64,000 nt of DNA. It comes from Streptomyces massasporeus (GTDB lineage: Bacteria; Actinomycetota; Actinomycetes; Streptomycetales; Streptomycetaceae). The stretch lies in the NCBI RefSeq assembly GCF_014648995.1, contig NZ_BMSE01000005.1, positions 1 to 64,000 on the forward strand. Reading direction: 5' to 3'. Below are positions 10,246-19,167 of this stretch, piece after piece (within the stretch, counting starts at the first letter, position 1; each line of letters starts with the position of its first letter). Made by a program: the position numbers and the translations under genes. The notes below the pieces were generated by a model. The model did not search any database. It was not told the DNA's origin and saw nothing but the letters and a program-made list of their open reading frames with translations.

Positions 10246-10597
10246 AGCGGGCGCTCCTCGACTCTCGCGGTGGACTCAACCGCCGCGTTCCAGCAGGTCA
10301 ACCGGCATGTCGTGGGGTGCCAGTGTAGGTGCAGGCGCGGCCACCGGGCACCTCGTGCGGGCGGACCGCACAGATCCTTCGCCAACTGACTGATGGTCAG
10401 TCAGACGTCGGCGTCCGGTGGTGCTCATGCGGCTGGGGAGGACCACGCGACCAGCGTGCTGCGCCACCCGGGTGACGGGCAAGCCGAACGGGGGGCGTGG
10501 CGCGATAGCGGGGGTGCGTGGCGGGCCGGTGGCTCTTGCCGGAGGGCGGCTGCTGTGGGCGGTGGCCCCGGCCGCCGCGACGAGTAACCTGCCAGGC
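10246..10597. other. Divergent intergenic region
   Basis: 352 bp between the acyltransferase and the RpiB-like gene. Apart from the palindrome at 10386-10404 I see no gene with a credible start and ribosome site; open frames here are GC-driven. Confidence 0.6.
10386..10404. promoter_or_regulatory. TetR-type operator palindrome
   Basis: CTGACTGA (10386-10393), spacer TGG, TCAGTCAG (10397-10404): perfect 8-bp arms, symmetric around a 3-nt centre. TetR-family operators often look like this. It lies 141 bp from the acyltransferase start and 194 bp from the isomerase start, with no regulator gene adjacent, so the repressor would act in trans. Confidence 0.5.
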
Positions 10598-11053
10598 ATG
10601 CGGATCTCTGTCTCCTCCGACATGGACGAACCGGTCGCCCGCTCCCTCGTGGCCGCCCTGCGCGAGCGGGGGCACGAGGTGCGCCCGCACGGCGCGCTGC
10701 GCCCCGACGGCGACCCGCAGTGGGCGGTGTGCTCCGAGGCCGCGGCCCGCGAGGTCGCCGACGGCACGGCCGACCAGGCGGTGGTGTGCTGCTGGACCGG
10801 CACGGGTGCCTCGATCGCCGCGAACAAGGTGCCCGGCGTGCGGGCCGCCCTGTGCACGGACGCCTACACGGCCGACGGGGCGCGCCGCTGGAACGACGCC
10901 AACGTGCTCGCGCTCAGTCTGCGGCTGACGTCGGAGCCGCTGCTGACGGAGATCCTCGACGCCTGGTTCGCCGGTGAGCCCAGCACGGACGCCGAGGACC
11001 GGCAGAACGTCGACCGCGTCCGGCTGCTCGACCACGGAAAGACCCGCATGTAG
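10598..11053 (+). CDS. RpiB/LacA/LacB-family sugar-phosphate isomerase
   Basis: A 151-aa protein of the RpiB fold, which interconverts ribose-5-P and ribulose-5-P or related sugar phosphates. It has the family's GTGASIAANKVPGVRAALC stretch (about residues 67-86) and the WNDANVLALS motif. Residue 66 region reads CCWTGTG rather than the usual catalytic C-G-T-G-I-G, so substrate or activity may differ from housekeeping RpiB. ATG 10598; stop abuts the stop of the convergent phosphatase gene. Confidence 0.85.
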   Translation: MRISVSSDMDEPVARSLVAALRERGHEVRPHGALRPDGDPQWAVCSEAAAREVADGTADQAVVCCWTGTGASIAANKVPGVRAALCTDAYTADGARRWNDANVLALSLRLTSEPLLTEILDAWFAGEPSTDAEDRQNVDRVRLLDHGKTRM

Positions 11054-12292
11054 TCACAGCCGCACGATGATCAGCGCGGTGTCGTCGGTGGCGCCGCCGG
11101 GTGGCAGCAACTCCAGCAGAACGGTGTCGGCGAGGGTCTCGGGATCCTGGTCCCGATGGTCGCGCAGGGCGTCGGCGAGCCGTTCCAGACCCTTGTCGAT
11201 GTCCTCGCGACGCCGTTCGATCAGACCGTCGGTGTACAGCACGAGTGTGGCGCCCGGCGTGAACGTGGTCTCGGCCTGGGGCCGCGGGATCGGGTCCGGA
11301 CGGGCGTCCAGCGGCGTGTCCGTGGCCTGGTCGAGGAACTCGGTGCGTCCGTCGGCGTGGACGAGCACGGGCGGGGGATGGCCGGCGCTGCTGTACGTGA
11401 TGACGTGGCGGTCGCAGTCGATGAAGGTCGTCACGGCGGTCGCCGACTCGGCCCCGTCGATCACGTGGGCGTAGCGCCCCAGCACGTCCAGGGCCTGGGC
11501 CGGCCCCGCGGCCACCCGGGAGGCCGCGCTGAGCGCACTGCGCAGCTGGCCCATCACCCCGGCCGCCGCCAGCCCGTGCCCCACCACGTCGCCGACCGCC
11601 ACGCCGATCCGGTCGCCGCCCACCAGATCGACCAGGTCGTACCAGTCCCCGCACACGTTGAGCGCGCCCACGGCGGGGCGGTACCGGACGGCGGCCGGGT
11701 GATTGCGGACCTGCCGGGGCGCGGGGAGCATCGCCTCCTGCAAGGCCAGCGCCACCTCCCGCTCCCGGGAGTGCGCCTGGCGCAGCCGCTCGTTGAGTTC
11801 CTGCAGCTCTCGGGCGCGCGTGTACAGCTCGGCCTCCAGCACTCTGGCCCGGCCGCCCCGGTTCCCCGGGGAGCCGCCCCGGGCTCGGATCAGCTCCGTG
11901 ACCTCCTCCACGCGGTGCAGGATCAGCACGACCTTGCCGTCCGAGCCGAGCAGCGGCGCGTTCACCGGGCTCCAGTAGCGCTTCGACCACTCGCCGGGCC
12001 GCTCCGGGTCCTCGACGTCGTAGCGCTGCAGGGCCATGGTGTCGCGCTCCCCGGTGGCCAGGACGCGGTACAGCGAGGCCTCCAGATTGCGCATGCCCGT
12101 CGCGGCGGCGTCGTTCGGGTTGTCCGGGAAGACGTCGAACAGGTACTTGCCGATGAGCTGCTCGCGCGAGCGGCCGGAGACGCGGACGAACTCCTCGTTG
12201 ACGTCCGCGTACACGAGCTCGGGTGTCAGGAGCGCCACCATGCCGGGCAGAGCTTTGAACACCGCACCGTAGTCGATCGCCGTCTCCGCCAT
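11054..12292 (-). CDS. PAS domain SpoIIE-type serine phosphatase
   Basis: A 412-aa PP2C phosphatase. A PAS domain covers about residues 10-125 (VYADVNEEFVRVSGRSREQLIG), followed by a coiled linker (about 135-180) and the SpoIIE domain to the end. Metal-binding motifs are CGDWYDLVDL, GDVVGHGLAA, YTDGLIERR and the terminal DDTALIIV. Such proteins dephosphorylate anti-anti-sigma factors in response to a PAS-sensed signal. ATG 12292 is preferred over upstream in-frame codons because the domain starts there. No anti-sigma gene is nearby. It sits 66 bp behind a larger relative on the same strand. Confidence 0.9.
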   Translation of the reverse strand: MAETAIDYGAVFKALPGMVALLTPELVYADVNEEFVRVSGRSREQLIGKYLFDVFPDNPNDAAATGMRNLEASLYRVLATGERDTMALQRYDVEDPERPGEWSKRYWSPVNAPLLGSDGKVVLILHRVEEVTELIRARGGSPGNRGGRARVLEAELYTRARELQELNERLRQAHSREREVALALQEAMLPAPRQVRNHPAAVRYRPAVGALNVCGDWYDLVDLVGGDRIGVAVGDVVGHGLAAAGVMGQLRSALSAASRVAAGPAQALDVLGRYAHVIDGAESATAVTTFIDCDRHVITYSSAGHPPPVLVHADGRTEFLDQATDTPLDARPDPIPRPQAETTFTPGATLVLYTDGLIERRREDIDKGLERLADALRDHRDQDPETLADTVLLELLPPGGATDDTALIIVRL

Positions 12293-12358
12293 GGCCGCCG
12301 CCTCACCGCTGCCGGGGTCACACCAGTTTCGCACGGTATGAGCGAACCTCAACCGGCT

Positions 12359-14815
12359 TCAGTCCGGGAGGTCCGCCAGGGCCTGCTCGGCCCAGATGAT
12401 CTTCCCCTCGGGCACGAAGCGCGTGCCCCACCGCTGCGTGAGCTGGGAGACCAGCAGCAGCCCGCGCCCGCCCTCGTCCGTCGTACGGGGATGGCGCAGA
12501 TGGGGCGCGGTGGCGCCGCCGTCGAGCACCTCGCAGACCAGAGCACGCTCCCGGATCAGCCGGATCCGGATGGAGCCGGTGGCGTACCGGATGGCGTTGG
12601 TGACCAGCTCGCTCACCACCAGCTCCGTGGTGAAGGCCAGCTCGTCCAGGCCCCAGCGCGCCAGCTGCCGGGTGGCCGTGCGACGGGCGTCGGCGACCAC
12701 GGCCGGGTCCGAGGGCAGTTCCCAGGCCGCGACCTGCTCGCTGCCGAGACGTTTCGTCCGGGCCATCAGCAGGGCCACGTCGTCATAGGGGCGGGCCGGG
12801 ACCAGCGCGTCGACCACGGCCCTGCAGTACGACTCGAGCGGGCCCGACCGCTGCAGCGCCCGGCGCAGCCGCTCCCGGCCCGCGTCGACGGCCCAGGTCT
12901 CGCCCCGGGCCAGCAGCCCGTCGGTGTGCAGCGCGAGCGTGCTGCCCTCCGCCAGGGGCAGCTCGACCGCCTCGAACGGCGGGCCGCCCACGCCGAGCGG
13001 CGGCCCCTGCGGAAGATCGACGAACACGACCGAGCGGTCGGGCATCACCACGGCCGGGGCCGGATGCCCCGCCGCGGCCATCGAACACCCGCCGTCGACC
13101 GGGTCGTAGACGACGTACAGGCACCCGGAGCCCACGCCTGGCGTGCCCGCGGAGCCCGCCGCCCCGGGCTCCGCACCCTCCTCCCGCGCCGACCGCGCCA
13201 CCAGGTCGTCGAGGTGCGCCAGCACCTCCTCGGGCGGCAGATCCAGAGCCGCCAGGGTCCGTACGGCGGTCCGCAGCTGTCCCATGGCCGCGGCGGCGTC
13301 GATGCCGTGACCGGGCACCTCGCCCACGACCAGCGCGACGCGCGCCCCGGACAGCGGGATGAGGTCGTACCAGTCGCCGCCGAGACCGGTCAGCTCGTCG
13401 GCCGGCCGGTAGCACGCGGCCACCTCGACGGCGTCCTGCTCGGGCAGCCGGTGGGGGAGCAGACTGCGCTGCAGGACGAGCGCGGCGTCCCGCTCACGGG
13501 TGTAGCGGCGGGCGTTGTCCACGCAGACGGCCGCGCGGGCGACGAGATCCTCCGCCAGCCGCAAGTCCTCCTCGTCGAAGAACTCCCGGTCCTGGCGCCG
13601 GTAGAACGTCGTGATGCCCAGGGTGATGCCACGCGAACGGATCGGCACGGTCATCACGCTGTGCAGTCCCAGCTCCCGGAACGTGGCCCGGCGGCCGCTC
13701 GGGGTGTCCGTGGTCCAGTCCCGGGTCAGCGGGTCGAGCCGCTCCGCGCGCCAGGACCGTCCCGTGGCCAGACAGCGGAAGGGCGGCGTTCCGGCCCGGA
13801 AGGCGACCACCTCGCCGATCTCGATGACGGCTTCCGCGAGGTCCTGCACGGACCGGTAGCCGGCGCGGCGCAGCTCCACCGGCTCCTCCGAGTCCGCGAG
13901 CGGGCCGGGGGCCGGCTCGGCGCCCCGTAGCACCGACTCCAGCAGGTCCACGGTGACGAAGTCGGCCAGCCCCGGCACGGCCACGTCCGCGAGTTCCTGC
14001 GCGGTGCGCATGAGGTCCAGGCTGCGGCCGATGCTCTCGCCGGCCCGGTCGAGCAGCGCCAGCCGCTGCCGCGCACGGTGCCGGTCGGTCATGTCCACGA
14101 CCGTGTAGTACACGCCGATCGGATGGCCCCGGTCGTCCTCGAGCCGGGTGAACGACAGCATGTGCGCCGTCTCGCGCAACGGGGCCGAGCGCACGTGACC
14201 CACGTGCTCGTAGCCGACCACCGCCTCGCCGGTCTCCAGCACGTGCCGCATCTGTGCCTCGACCGCCTGCCCGTCCATGCCCGGCTGGACGTCCGCGAAG
14301 CGCAGTCCGAGCCGTCGTGGCGCCGGGCCGCCGCCGAACTGTTCCAGGGCGGCGTTCGACCACACGAAGCGCAGGTCCGTGTCCACGATGGCGATACCGA
14401 CCGGGGCGCCCGCCGCCATCTGCTCCAGGACCGTGCGGCTCATGTCCCAGCCGGGGGCGTCCGCCAGCTCCGACAGGAGCATCAACCAGCGCGAGCCGCC
14501 GTGCGCCTCCTCGGCCGAGGTGATCCGCGCCGCGACCTTCACGGGGTGCCCGTCCCGGCGGCGGGCCGTGAGCAGTCCCGTCCAGCCACCGTCCCTTCGG
14601 CAGCGCTCGACCAGGTCCGGCACGCGCTCGGCGTCCTCGGCGGCCAGCAGGTCGGCCAGCTTCCTGCCGACCGCCTCGGACGCCGGGTACGCGAGCAGCC
14701 GCCGGGCACCGCTGGTCCAGCCCGTCACCACGCCCTGTGGATCGAGCAACAGGGGCGCCGCGTCGGCCACGTCGAACCGCTGCCGGGCAACGCCGTACAC
14801 CTCGTCTGCGCCCAC
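12359..14815 (-). CDS. PAS-PAS-GAF SpoIIE phosphatase with C-terminal anti-sigma-type ATPase domain
   Basis: An 818-aa multidomain regulator. Two PAS domains (about residues 10-120 and 135-260), a GAF domain (about 270-440), a SpoIIE phosphatase domain (GDWYDLIPL, GEVPGHGIDAAAAMG, LHTDGLLARG; about 460-680), and a C-terminal HATPase_c domain of the RsbW type (ELVVSELVTNAIRYA and GGRGLLLVSQL, about 690-818). Phosphatase and kinase halves of a partner-switching module are thus on one chain. GTG 14815 has GAGAGG 6-11 nt upstream; the longer frame has no ribosome site. Target anti-sigma antagonist unknown. Confidence 0.9.
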   Translation of the reverse strand: MGADEVYGVARQRFDVADAAPLLLDPQGVVTGWTSGARRLLAYPASEAVGRKLADLLAAEDAERVPDLVERCRRDGGWTGLLTARRRDGHPVKVAARITSAEEAHGGSRWLMLLSELADAPGWDMSRTVLEQMAAGAPVGIAIVDTDLRFVWSNAALEQFGGGPAPRRLGLRFADVQPGMDGQAVEAQMRHVLETGEAVVGYEHVGHVRSAPLRETAHMLSFTRLEDDRGHPIGVYYTVVDMTDRHRARQRLALLDRAGESIGRSLDLMRTAQELADVAVPGLADFVTVDLLESVLRGAEPAPGPLADSEEPVELRRAGYRSVQDLAEAVIEIGEVVAFRAGTPPFRCLATGRSWRAERLDPLTRDWTTDTPSGRRATFRELGLHSVMTVPIRSRGITLGITTFYRRQDREFFDEEDLRLAEDLVARAAVCVDNARRYTRERDAALVLQRSLLPHRLPEQDAVEVAACYRPADELTGLGGDWYDLIPLSGARVALVVGEVPGHGIDAAAAMGQLRTAVRTLAALDLPPEEVLAHLDDLVARSAREEGAEPGAAGSAGTPGVGSGCLYVVYDPVDGGCSMAAAGHPAPAVVMPDRSVVFVDLPQGPPLGVGGPPFEAVELPLAEGSTLALHTDGLLARGETWAVDAGRERLRRALQRSGPLESYCRAVVDALVPARPYDDVALLMARTKRLGSEQVAAWELPSDPAVVADARRTATRQLARWGLDELAFTTELVVSELVTNAIRYATGSIRIRLIRERALVCEVLDGGATAPHLRHPRTTDEGGRGLLLVSQLTQRWGTRFVPEGKIIWAEQALADLPD

Positions 14816-15199
14816 GGCCGACCTCTCTGTCGCTGAGAGTGGTCTACCACCTCTTGCCCCAATCTTCACCCTTCTGGCACCGAGGGGCGGCTTGTGGAGG
14901 GCCGGTCGGGGCCGCGGGAGTCGGCTGGGGCGAGGGGGCCGGGTGGGGTGGAGGCATTCCGGTCGGGACGGGGGAGAGGCCAGGGCGTCCGGGCTGAGCA
15001 GGCGGCTTGGGCTCGGTGCGGCGGGGGAGCGGCGGCCTGATGCGACCATCCCCTCCGCTTCACCGGTCCTTCGGCCGGTGAAGCGGAGGGGCGCCTCACC
15101 CCGGCGCTCCGGCCCCCTGAGGCCGCCCGTACGCCGCAGGCAGGGGCGGCCGGCCCGTGTCGAGCCCTCCGCCCCTGCCCCCGTATCCCGGGCGCCCCC
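14816..15199. other. Intergenic region with terminator, no gene seen
   Basis: 384 bp between two minus-strand genes. The G-rich 14880-15040 stretch has no convincing gene. The only clear element is the hairpin at 15050-15091. Confidence 0.6.
15050..15091. terminator. Hairpin terminator downstream of rocD
   Basis: A perfect 17-bp inverted repeat (15050-15066 with 15075-15091) around an 8-nt loop that holds CTTCGG. It lies 109 bp past the rocD stop and likely ends the ddaH-rocD transcript. There is no U-tract, as is common in Streptomyces. Confidence 0.75.
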
Positions 15200-16453
15200 T
15201 TACCCCAGCGCCTTCTCCAGCGCCGCGAGTGCCCCCGTCAGTTCCTCGCTCGTGATGGTGAGCGGTGGGGCCAGGCGGATCGTGGAGCCGTGGGTGTCCT
15301 TCGCCAGGACTCCCTCCCGCATGAGGCGTTCGCTGATCTCGCGGCCGGTGCCGAGCGCGGGGTCGACGTCGACGCCCGCCCACAGGCCGCGCGAGCGGAA
15401 CCCGACGACGCCCTTGCCGACCAGCCCCGTCAGGCCGTCGCGCAGGATCACGCCCAGCTCGGCCGCCCGGCGCTGGAACTCGCCCGTCTCCAGCAACTCG
15501 ACCACCGCCGTACCGACCGCGGCGGCCAGCGGATTGCCGCCGAAGGTCGAGCCGTGCTCACCCGGGTGCAGCACGCCGAGCACCTCCCGGCGCCCGACCA
15601 CCGCCGACACCGGCACGATGCCGCCGCCCAGCGCCTTGCCCAGCAGCAGCACGTCCGGCACCACCGGCTCGTGCTCGACCGCCAGCGTGCGGCCCGTGCG
15701 GCCGAGCCCGGACTGGATCTCGTCCGCGATGAACAGACAGCCCTTGCGGCGGGTCAGCTCCCGCACACCGGCGAGATAGCCGTCGTCGGGAATGATCACC
15801 CCCGCCTCGCCCTGGATCGGCTCGATCAGCACCGCCGCCGTCGTCTCGTCGACCGCCGCCTCCATCGCGGCCAGGTCGTTGTACGGCACCACCCGGAAAC
15901 CCGGCGTGAACGGCCCGAAGCCCGCCCGGGCCGTCTCGTCGGTGGAGAAGCTGACGATCGTCGTCGTACGCCCGTGGAAGTTGTCCGCCGCGACCACGAT
16001 CGTCGCCCGGTCGGCCGGCACGCCCTTCACGTCGTAGGCCCACTTGCGGGCCACCTTCACGCCGCTCTCCACCGCCTCCGCGCCGGTGTTCATGGGCAGC
16101 ACCATGTCCATGCCGGTCAGTGCGGCCAGCCGCTCCGCGAACTCGGCGAGCCGGTCGTTGTGGAAGGCACGCGAGGTGAGCGTCAGCCGGTCGAGCTGAC
16201 GATGGGCCGCCTCGATCAGCGCCGGGTGCCGGTGGCCGAAGTTGAGGGCCGAGTACCCGGCGAGCATGTCGAGGTAGCGCCGCCCCTCCACGTCCTCCAC
16301 CCAGGTGCCCTCGGCGCGGGCGACGACCACCGGCAGCGGGTGGTAGTTGTGCGCGAGGACCGGCTCCTCCGCGCGGATCAGCTCCTGCGAGCCACGGGTC
16401 TCCCGCGAGCCACGGTCCCCCTGCGCGTCCTCGGTGCGGACGGGTGCGGTCAT
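15200..16453 (-). CDS. rocD: Ornithine aminotransferase
   Basis: A 417-aa class III PLP aminotransferase that converts ornithine and 2-oxoglutarate to glutamate-5-semialdehyde and glutamate. The PLP lysine is in LLLGKALGGG, preceded by the FIADEIQSGLGRTG motif; GYSALNFGHRHP and NTGAEAVE are typical of ornithine aminotransferases. ATG 16453 overlaps the ddaH stop (ATGA), which shows coupling. The extra N-terminal 20 residues are rich in Arg, Glu and Gly. Together with ddaH it links arginine-derived compounds to glutamate. Confidence 0.93.
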   Translation of the reverse strand: MTAPVRTEDAQGDRGSRETRGSQELIRAEEPVLAHNYHPLPVVVARAEGTWVEDVEGRRYLDMLAGYSALNFGHRHPALIEAAHRQLDRLTLTSRAFHNDRLAEFAERLAALTGMDMVLPMNTGAEAVESGVKVARKWAYDVKGVPADRATIVVAADNFHGRTTTIVSFSTDETARAGFGPFTPGFRVVPYNDLAAMEAAVDETTAAVLIEPIQGEAGVIIPDDGYLAGVRELTRRKGCLFIADEIQSGLGRTGRTLAVEHEPVVPDVLLLGKALGGGIVPVSAVVGRREVLGVLHPGEHGSTFGGNPLAAAVGTAVVELLETGEFQRRAAELGVILRDGLTGLVGKGVVGFRSRGLWAGVDVDPALGTGREISERLMREGVLAKDTHGSTIRLAPPLTITSEELTGALAALEKALG

Positions 16454-17280
16454 GAGCGGATCTCCCGGATCTCCTGGGTGCAGCACTTGATGCCGCCACC
16501 GGCCTTCTGGAACTCGGACAGGTCGACGGGGACGGGGACATAGCCTCGGTCGGAAAGCTGCTCGGCCAGGGCCGTCGCCCCCGGTGAGATGAACACGTGG
16601 CGCCCGTCGGAGACGGAGTTGAGCCCGAACGCCATCGCGTCCTCGCGGGTGGCGAGCACCGCGTCCGGGTACAGCCGGGCCAGCACCTCACGACTGCCCG
16701 GCGAGAACGCCTCGGGGTAGTAGGCGATGTTCCCGTCGGGCCCCTCGTCGAGGACGAACAGCGCCGTGTCCAGGTGGTAGAAGTACGGATCCACCAGCGT
16801 CAGGCTGATCACCGGCGTCCCGAAGTACTCCTGCACCTCGCTGTGGGCCTCCCGGGTCGTACGGAAGCCCGTCCCGGCCAGGATCCAGCGGCCGGCCGGG
16901 ACCAGATCGCCCTCGCCCTCGCACACCGACTCGGGGTGATACACCTCGTAGCCCTCCGCCTTGAACCACGCCTCGAACGGCACGGACTCGGGACGGCGCT
17001 CGGGCGCGTGGAAGAGCGAGCCGAAGACGCGGCCGTCGACGACGACCGCCGCGTTCGCGGCGAACACCATGTCGGGCAGGCCGGGGACGGGTTTCACACT
17101 GTCCACGGTATGGCCGTGGACACGGTAGGTGTCGACCAGCGCCTGCCACTGGTCCAGGGCGCGGAGGACGTCGACGGGTTCGTCGGGATGCATCCACGGG
17201 TTGATCGCGTACTGCACGGCGAAGTGTCTGGGTTCGCAGACGAGGTAGCGCCGCCGGCGCGGCACACGGGAGTCGGGCAC
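16450..17280 (-). CDS. ddaH: Dimethylarginine dimethylaminohydrolase family protein
   Basis: A 276-aa pentein-fold amidinohydrolase. DDAH yields citrulline and dimethylamine from methylated arginine. Visible family elements: PDMVFAANAAVV, CEGEGDLV, the catalytic histidine in YFYHLDTALFVL and the C-terminal nucleophile region GGGIKCCTQEI. GTG 17280 has GGAGGG 9-15 nt upstream; an in-frame ATG at 17358 would add 26 non-conserved residues. Transcribed ahead of rocD, behind an Lrp gene. A related pentein specificity (arginine or agmatine-like) cannot be excluded. Confidence 0.88.
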   Translation of the reverse strand: MPDSRVPRRRRYLVCEPRHFAVQYAINPWMHPDEPVDVLRALDQWQALVDTYRVHGHTVDSVKPVPGLPDMVFAANAAVVVDGRVFGSLFHAPERRPESVPFEAWFKAEGYEVYHPESVCEGEGDLVPAGRWILAGTGFRTTREAHSEVQEYFGTPVISLTLVDPYFYHLDTALFVLDEGPDGNIAYYPEAFSPGSREVLARLYPDAVLATREDAMAFGLNSVSDGRHVFISPGATALAEQLSDRGYVPVPVDLSEFQKAGGGIKCCTQEIREIRS

Positions 17281-17372
17281 AGAGGGGTCCCTCCGCTTCC
17301 TCACGGTGTGTGACTGGTGATTGACACAACGGTAGGAACTGACGGTGGTGCCCGACAAGAAACAAAGATTGC

Positions 17373-17390
17373 GCGTTCACGCAGGAACGC
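17373..17390. promoter_or_regulatory. Inverted repeat upstream of ddaH-rocD
   Basis: GCGTTC (17373-17378) and GAACGC (17385-17390) form a perfect 6-bp dyad with a 6-nt spacer in the 147-bp gap between lrp and ddaH. An Lrp/AsnC regulator encoded next door is the obvious candidate binder. Confidence 0.4.
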
Positions 17391-17427
17391 TGCGTCTTGA
17401 CGCCGCTCGGCGCACGTCTGCTGCGCC

Positions 17428-17922
17428 CTACGCGACCCCCTCCGGAGCCGGCTGACTCGCCCCGGCCTCCGGACTCTCCGGCAGCAGATGGGACAGCACC
17501 ATCACGCTGATCGTCTTCCGGATGAAGGGCTCCTGCCGGATCCGCTCCAGCACCTCCTCGAAGTGCTCCACGTCCCGCGCCCGCACGTGCAGCAACGCGT
17601 CCGCGCCGCCCGTCACGGTCATCGCCGCCGCGATCTCCGGGTAGTCGCGCACGACCTCCGCCAGCCGCCGCGGCGGGGCCGCACCCTCGCAGTACACCTC
17701 GACGTAGGCCTCCGTGCGCCAGCCCAGCGCCGACGGCTTCACCGTCGCCGAGAACCCGGTGATCACACCGGTCTCGCGCAACCGGTCGACCCGCCGCTTG
17801 ACCGCCGTCGCCGACAGCCCGATCGCCGTGCCGATCTCCGCGAACGACGTCCTGGCGTTCGCCATCAGTGCCGTGATGATCTTCCGGTCGAGCTCGTCGA
17901 ACGCCGTGGACCTGCTGCTCAT
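17428..17922 (-). CDS. Lrp/AsnC family transcriptional regulator
   Basis: A 164-aa feast/famine regulator. Helix-turn-helix at about residues 8-55 (ELDRKIITALMANARTSFAEIG, then SATAVKRRVDRLRETGVI) and the RAM effector domain at about 65-150 with the AAAMTVTGGADALLHVRA pattern that binds amino acids. It lies directly upstream of ddaH-rocD on the same strand, so it probably senses arginine, ornithine or a relative and controls them. ATG 17922. Confidence 0.9.
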   Translation of the reverse strand: MSSRSTAFDELDRKIITALMANARTSFAEIGTAIGLSATAVKRRVDRLRETGVITGFSATVKPSALGWRTEAYVEVYCEGAAPPRRLAEVVRDYPEIAAAMTVTGGADALLHVRARDVEHFEEVLERIRQEPFIRKTISVMVLSHLLPESPEAGASQPAPEGVA

Positions 17923-18042
17923 GCGGGCACTGTATCCACCGGCACCCCCGCCCGCGCCCGCCCGGCGCGGGCACCGTGTCCAGCGGATACGTCCACACCC
18001 GGCACATGTCCAGACGTACGGATCACCCCTACACTCCGGGTC

Positions 18043-18792
18043 ATGCTGCGCGCCCTGGCTGTCGACGACGAACGCCCCTCCCTGGAGGAACTGCTCTACC
18101 TCCTGCACGCCGACCCCCGCATCGGCAGCGCGGAGGGCGCCGGCGACGCCACCGAGGCGCTGCGCCGCATGAACCGCGCCCTGGAGTCCGGCCCCGGCGG
18201 GCCCGAAGCCATCGACGTCGTCTTCCTCGACATCCAGATGCCCGGCCTCGACGGCCTCGACCTCGCCCGGCTCCTCACCGGCTTCGCCCGGCCGCCGCTC
18301 GTCGTGTTCGTCACCGCCCACGAGGACTTCGCCGTGCAGGCCTTCGACCTCAAGGCCGTCGACTACGTCCTCAAACCGGTCCGCAAGGAGCGGCTCGCCG
18401 AGGCCGTCCGCCGGGCCGCGGAACTGCGCGGCGCCGCCCCGCGCATCCCCGTGCACGAACCCGACCCGGACCACCTACCCGTCGAACTCGGCGGCGTGAC
18501 CCGCTTCGTCGCGGTCGAGGACATCACCCACGTCGAGGCGCAGGGTGACTACGCCCGCCTGCACACCGTCAAGGGCAGCCACCTGGTCCGCATCCCGCTG
18601 TCCACCCTGGAGGAGCGCTGGCGCACCCGCGGCTTCGTCCGCATCCACCGCCGCCATCTCGTCGCCCTGCGCCACATCGGCGAACTCCGCCTCGACGCGG
18701 GCACCGTCAGCGTCCTCGTCGGCTCCGAGGAGCTCCAGGTCAGCCGGCGCCACACCCGCGAACTGCGCGACCTGCTCATGAGGAGGCCGTGA
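18043..18792 (+). CDS. LytTR-type response regulator
   Basis: A 249-aa two-component regulator. Receiver domain at residues 1-120: acidic pair DDE at 8-10, phospho-aspartate in VVFLDIQMPGLDG (near 63), the VTAH threonine, and the lysine of VLKPVRKE. LytTR DNA-binding domain at about 145-245 (THVEAQGDYARLHT, RIHRRHLVAL). It heads a four-gene operon with a small membrane protein, an SSS symporter and a LytS-type kinase. Stop overlaps the next start (GTGA). Confidence 0.93.
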   Translation: MLRALAVDDERPSLEELLYLLHADPRIGSAEGAGDATEALRRMNRALESGPGGPEAIDVVFLDIQMPGLDGLDLARLLTGFARPPLVVFVTAHEDFAVQAFDLKAVDYVLKPVRKERLAEAVRRAAELRGAAPRIPVHEPDPDHLPVELGGVTRFVAVEDITHVEAQGDYARLHTVKGSHLVRIPLSTLEERWRTRGFVRIHRRHLVALRHIGELRLDAGTVSVLVGSEELQVSRRHTRELRDLLMRRP

Positions 18793-19157
18793 CCGTGCCC
18801 CCGGACCACACCGAACGCCGCGTCGTCGTCACCGGCCCGCCCCGGCAGAGCAGCCGGGCCTCCTCCGGCTACTACCGCCCGCGCACCGAGATCGACGAGC
18901 AGACCACCCTCGGCCACACCTATGTCCGCTCCCTGATGCGCACCCAACTGCGCGCCGCCCTCACGGTGTTCGCCATCCTCGGCCTGCTCGTCGGACCGCT
19001 CCCGCTGCTGTTCGCGGCGATGCCCGACGCCCGCCGCCTGGAATGGGCCGTCCTCGGCTTCGGCCTCTACGCCCCCCTCGTCCTGCTCGCCCGCTGGTAC
19101 GTCCGCCGGGCCGAGCGCAACGAACGCGACTTCATACGCCTCGTGGAAGACCGCTGA
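18789..19157 (+). CDS. Small two-span membrane protein next to SSS symporter (DUF485-like)
   Basis: A 122-aa protein with a basic cytoplasmic N-terminus (about 50 residues) and two membrane segments (about 56-77 and 84-103), ending in a charged tail. Size and place just before an SSS symporter match the DUF485/YjcH proteins that accompany acetate permeases. I infer a partner or chaperone role. GTG 18789 overlaps the regulator's stop codon; the symporter starts 10 nt after its end. Confidence 0.75.
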   Translation: MTVPPDHTERRVVVTGPPRQSSRASSGYYRPRTEIDEQTTLGHTYVRSLMRTQLRAALTVFAILGLLVGPLPLLFAAMPDARRLEWAVLGFGLYAPLVLLARWYVRRAERNERDFIRLVEDR

Positions 19158-19167
19158 AGCCCCACCG

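Noticed and set aside
11156..13930. 924-aa plus-strand frame across the phosphatase genes
   Set aside because: Antisense of two clearly recognised SpoIIE proteins; no domain and no start signal.
14880..15040. G-rich stretch as a small gene or structured RNA
   Set aside because: No ribosome site, no stem conserved enough to judge, and it looks like ordinary low-complexity intergenic DNA.
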